Shown one piece after another: positions 62,179-64,000 of a stretch of DNA of 64,000 nt. This DNA is from Thalassovita autumnalis. GTDB lineage: Bacteria > Pseudomonadota > Alphaproteobacteria > Rhodobacterales > Rhodobacteraceae. The position numbers were made by a program, and so were the translations under genes. The notes beneath the pieces are model-generated. The model searched no databases, was not told the origin of the DNA, and was given only the letters and a program-made list of their open reading frames with translations. The DNA lies in assembly GCF_001458255.1 (NCBI RefSeq), contig NZ_CYSB01000025.1, positions 124,001 through 188,000 on the forward strand, given 5' to 3'. Position 1 is the first letter of the stretch. Each line of letters opens with the position of its first letter.

Positions 62179-64000
62179 TTAGCGGAAGTTTGCATGCACC
62201 GCGTTGAGCGCGGTCTGGTCCAGATAGATGCCGGCCTGATCCTGAATGGCACGGGCATAAGCCGCATAAAGATCATCCGAGATCCCTGCATCACCCTGTT
62301 GTGCCAGCAGCGTGCGGAAGCCGGTGACCTCAGCATCGTTTTCATCGGGGCCTTTGATGGCGTCCAGTTTGACGATGGCGACGCTGTCAGTGCCGCGGAT
62401 CACGGTGACGCCGCCATCCTGCATCTTAAAGACCTCATCGATCAGCCCTGCGGGTGCTTCCGAGATGAAATCAGAGCGTATCATGTCTGCTTCCGGCCGG
62501 GCGGTCAGGCCCAGTTCGGCCATGCCGGCGCCCTGGACCAGCTGGTTGACCATGATCTCACCCTGCGCAGCCAGGCCGATGTTGATCTGCTCTGCCTTAT
62601 AGGCGGCGGTCACGGCGTCGCGGACCTCCTCCAGCGGCTGCAGGGCGGCGTCAATGTTGGCTTCCCAGCGCAGCGCGGCGATGCCGCCGTCATCCAGACG
62701 GATCACTTCGGGGTAATCGCCATCTTTTGCGGCCAGTGCGGCGCTGCGGAAATCAGCGTAGCCGGCAATCTCTTCTTCGGACCCTGCGTGCCAGTCGATG
62801 CTGGACAGCACAGCGCCGCCTTCCCCTTCCAGCTCTTCCAAGGTGGCGCCGCCTGCCAGCAGGTCATCCAGGTCTTCGGCCACACGGTCGATCTGACGGC
62901 GGGCGGCATCGCTGGCCAGTTCGGCGTGCAGTTCTTCGCGCGCCTCGTCCAGTGAGGTTTCTGAGCCGGGCAGAACCCCGTTCACCCGGAACAGCGCCGG
63001 GCCAAGCGTGGTTTCAACAGGGCCCACAACGCCGGTGCCGTCCAGGGCAAAGACATCAGCCCCCGCAACGCCAAGGCTGGCGGCGGTCACATCGCCCATG
63101 TCAACGTCGGCCAGATCAAGGCCACGATCCGCAACCAGCGTTTCAAAGTCCTTCTCACCGGCGTCCAGCGCGGCCTTGGCAGCATCAGCGGCAGCAGCAT
63201 CGGAATAGATCAGGCGTTCGACCAGACGGCGTTCGGCGACGATGAACTGATCTTTGCGCTCTTCATACAGGGCGGTGATCCGCTCTTCGTCCACATCGAT
63301 GCCTGCGACCAGCGCGTCGGGCGACAACCAGACATAGGTCAGCCGCTTTTTGGCCGGGCTGGTGAAATCAGCGGCGTTGTCGGCGTGGAATTTGGTCAGC
63401 TGCTCTTCGGTGGGTTCCACCTGTGCGGTCATCAGATCTGCGGCGCTCAGCAGGGCCCAGGTGAAATCGCGGCGTTCGCCCGCAAAACCGATCAGCGTGT
63501 CAGCGTAGGCCGAAGGCATGGGCGCGCCGGTGACAACGGCACCCTGCAGGATGGCGCGGACGGTGTCGGCGCGCATCTGGCCTTCAAATTCAATCTCGCT
63601 CAGGCCTGCCTGATTGAGGGCAAAGCGGTAGCTTTCACGGTCAAAGCCATTGGCACCCTGAAAGGCGTCAATCTGCACGATCTGCTGGCTGAGGTTTTCA
63701 TCCCCGATCGACAGGCCCAGTTTGGCCGCCTCATTGTCCAATGCGGCCTGGCCGATCAGCCGGCCCAGCGCGGCGCGGTCAACACCTGCGGCCAGCACCT
63801 GATCAAAGGTCATGGCGGAACCGGTCTGTGCCTCAATCGCGCGGATGTCCTGTTGCAGGGCACGCGCATATTCGTTGACGTCAATGTCCTCATCGCCGAC
63901 CGAGCCAACGCGGGTGATGTTGCCCGACAGGTTGGTTGCCCCGAAACCGCCGAGACCCACGATCAGGAGGCCCATAATCCCCCACATGAAAGTTTTGGAA
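62179..64000 (-). CDS. ppiD: Peptidyl-prolyl isomerase PpiD-like (5' end beyond window)
   Basis: A periplasmic folding factor anchored in the inner membrane, PpiD/SurA-type. The visible ~606 residues start within the N-terminal anchor (SKTFMWGIMGLLIVGLGGFG) and cover a SurA-N-like region (about 30-170), a degenerate parvulin domain (about 230-340, much less conserved than in PpiD of E. coli) and a C-terminal chaperone-like region. The start codon is not in the window: the frame stays open to 64000. It ends 23 bp before trpE. The family is clear; isomerase activity is uncertain. Confidence 0.85.
   Translation of the reverse strand, partial: SKTFMWGIMGLLIVGLGGFGATNLSGNITRVGSVGDEDIDVNEYARALQQDIRAIEAQTGSAMTFDQVLAAGVDRAALGRLIGQAALDNEAAKLGLSIGDENLSQQIVQIDAFQGANGFDRESYRFALNQAGLSEIEFEGQMRADTVRAILQGAVVTGAPMPSAYADTLIGFAGERRDFTWALLSAADLMTAQVEPTEEQLTKFHADNAADFTSPAKKRLTYVWLSPDALVAGIDVDEERITALYEERKDQFIVAERRLVERLIYSDAAAADAAKAALDAGEKDFETLVADRGLDLADVDMGDVTAASLGVAGADVFALDGTGVVGPVETTLGPALFRVNGVLPGSETSLDEAREELHAELASDAARRQIDRVAEDLDDLLAGGATLEELEGEGGAVLSSIDWHAGSEEEIAGYADFRSAALAAKDGDYPEVIRLDDGGIAALRWEANIDAALQPLEEVRDAVTAAYKAEQINIGLAAQGEIMVNQLVQGAGMAELGLTARPEADMIRSDFISEAPAGLIDEVFKMQDGGVTVIRGTDSVAIVKLDAIKGPDENDAEVTGFRTLLAQQGDAGISDDLYAAYARAIQDQAGIYLDQTALNAVHANFR

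Noticed and set aside
1-64000. tRNA genes, rRNA, CRISPR arrays, insertion sequences, prophage
   Set aside because: Intergenic regions were read by eye on both strands; no cloverleaf, regular spaced repeat, transposase or phage structural gene was seen.

Overview
The window looks like chromosomal DNA of a marine alphaproteobacterium of the Rhodobacteraceae (Roseobacter group). Four things suggest this: high GC content; the gene order gltA-gltX-comEC-lexA-moeA-moaC-trpC-trpD-trpG-trpE-ppiD; a holin/muramidase pair between ccmE and ccmF; and a complete valine/isobutyrate catabolic set. SOS boxes of the alphaproteobacterial form GTTC-N7-GTTC lie upstream of uvrA and lexA. I found no tRNA, rRNA, CRISPR array, insertion sequence or prophage. 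The content is mostly core genome, densely packed, with about 60 protein genes.

Layout. 0-9.9 kb: AsmA/YhdP-like envelope protein, queA, two MFS transporters, DUF924 protein, lpdA, rhodanese. 10-16 kb: a secreted VWA protein with six tandem 88-residue repeats, divergent from uvrA across a shared SOS box; uvrA overlaps a Nudix gene. 16-25.5 kb: DUF2807 and DUF2892 proteins, then valine catabolism (mmsB, 3-hydroxyisobutyryl-CoA hydrolase, acyl-CoA dehydrogenase, mmsA and a divergent LysR regulator). The catabolic genes are split by an array of five paralogous ~140-residue proteins. 25.6-34.7 kb: CBS protein, coaD, a Gap2/GapB-type gap with a 47-codon gene behind it, DUF808, a GNAT-like protein, tkt, a coiled-coil gene with zapA, DedA. 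34.8-41.1 kb: grxD, a candidate 57-codon gene, bolA-like, a Cys-rich protein, purL, a LysR regulator and an acyltransferase. 41.1-46.3 kb: murI and ccmE-muramidase-holin-ccmF-ccmH. 46.3-48.4 kb: a PaaG-like enzyme and two more members of the paralogous family. 48.4-64 kb: gltA, gltX, comEC, lexA, moeA, moaC, the trp genes, a divergent polysaccharide deacetylase, rluE, trpE, and ppiD cut by the window edge.

The best candidate for something undescribed is the seven-member family of small cytosolic alpha/beta proteins (five at 20.4-22.9 kb, two at 47.3-48.4 kb). Their strand/helix pattern resembles SpoIIAA/STAS-like domains, but no kinase, phosphatase or anti-sigma partner lies nearby. Other leads are the SOS box shared by uvrA and the VWA-repeat protein, LacI-type operator-like sites upstream of both gap and tkt, the holin/muramidase pair as possible gene transfer agent lysis genes, a dispersed intergenic repeat, and a tiny membrane protein gene linking the bolA-like gene to grxD. 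All family assignments were made by reading the sequence; no database search was run.
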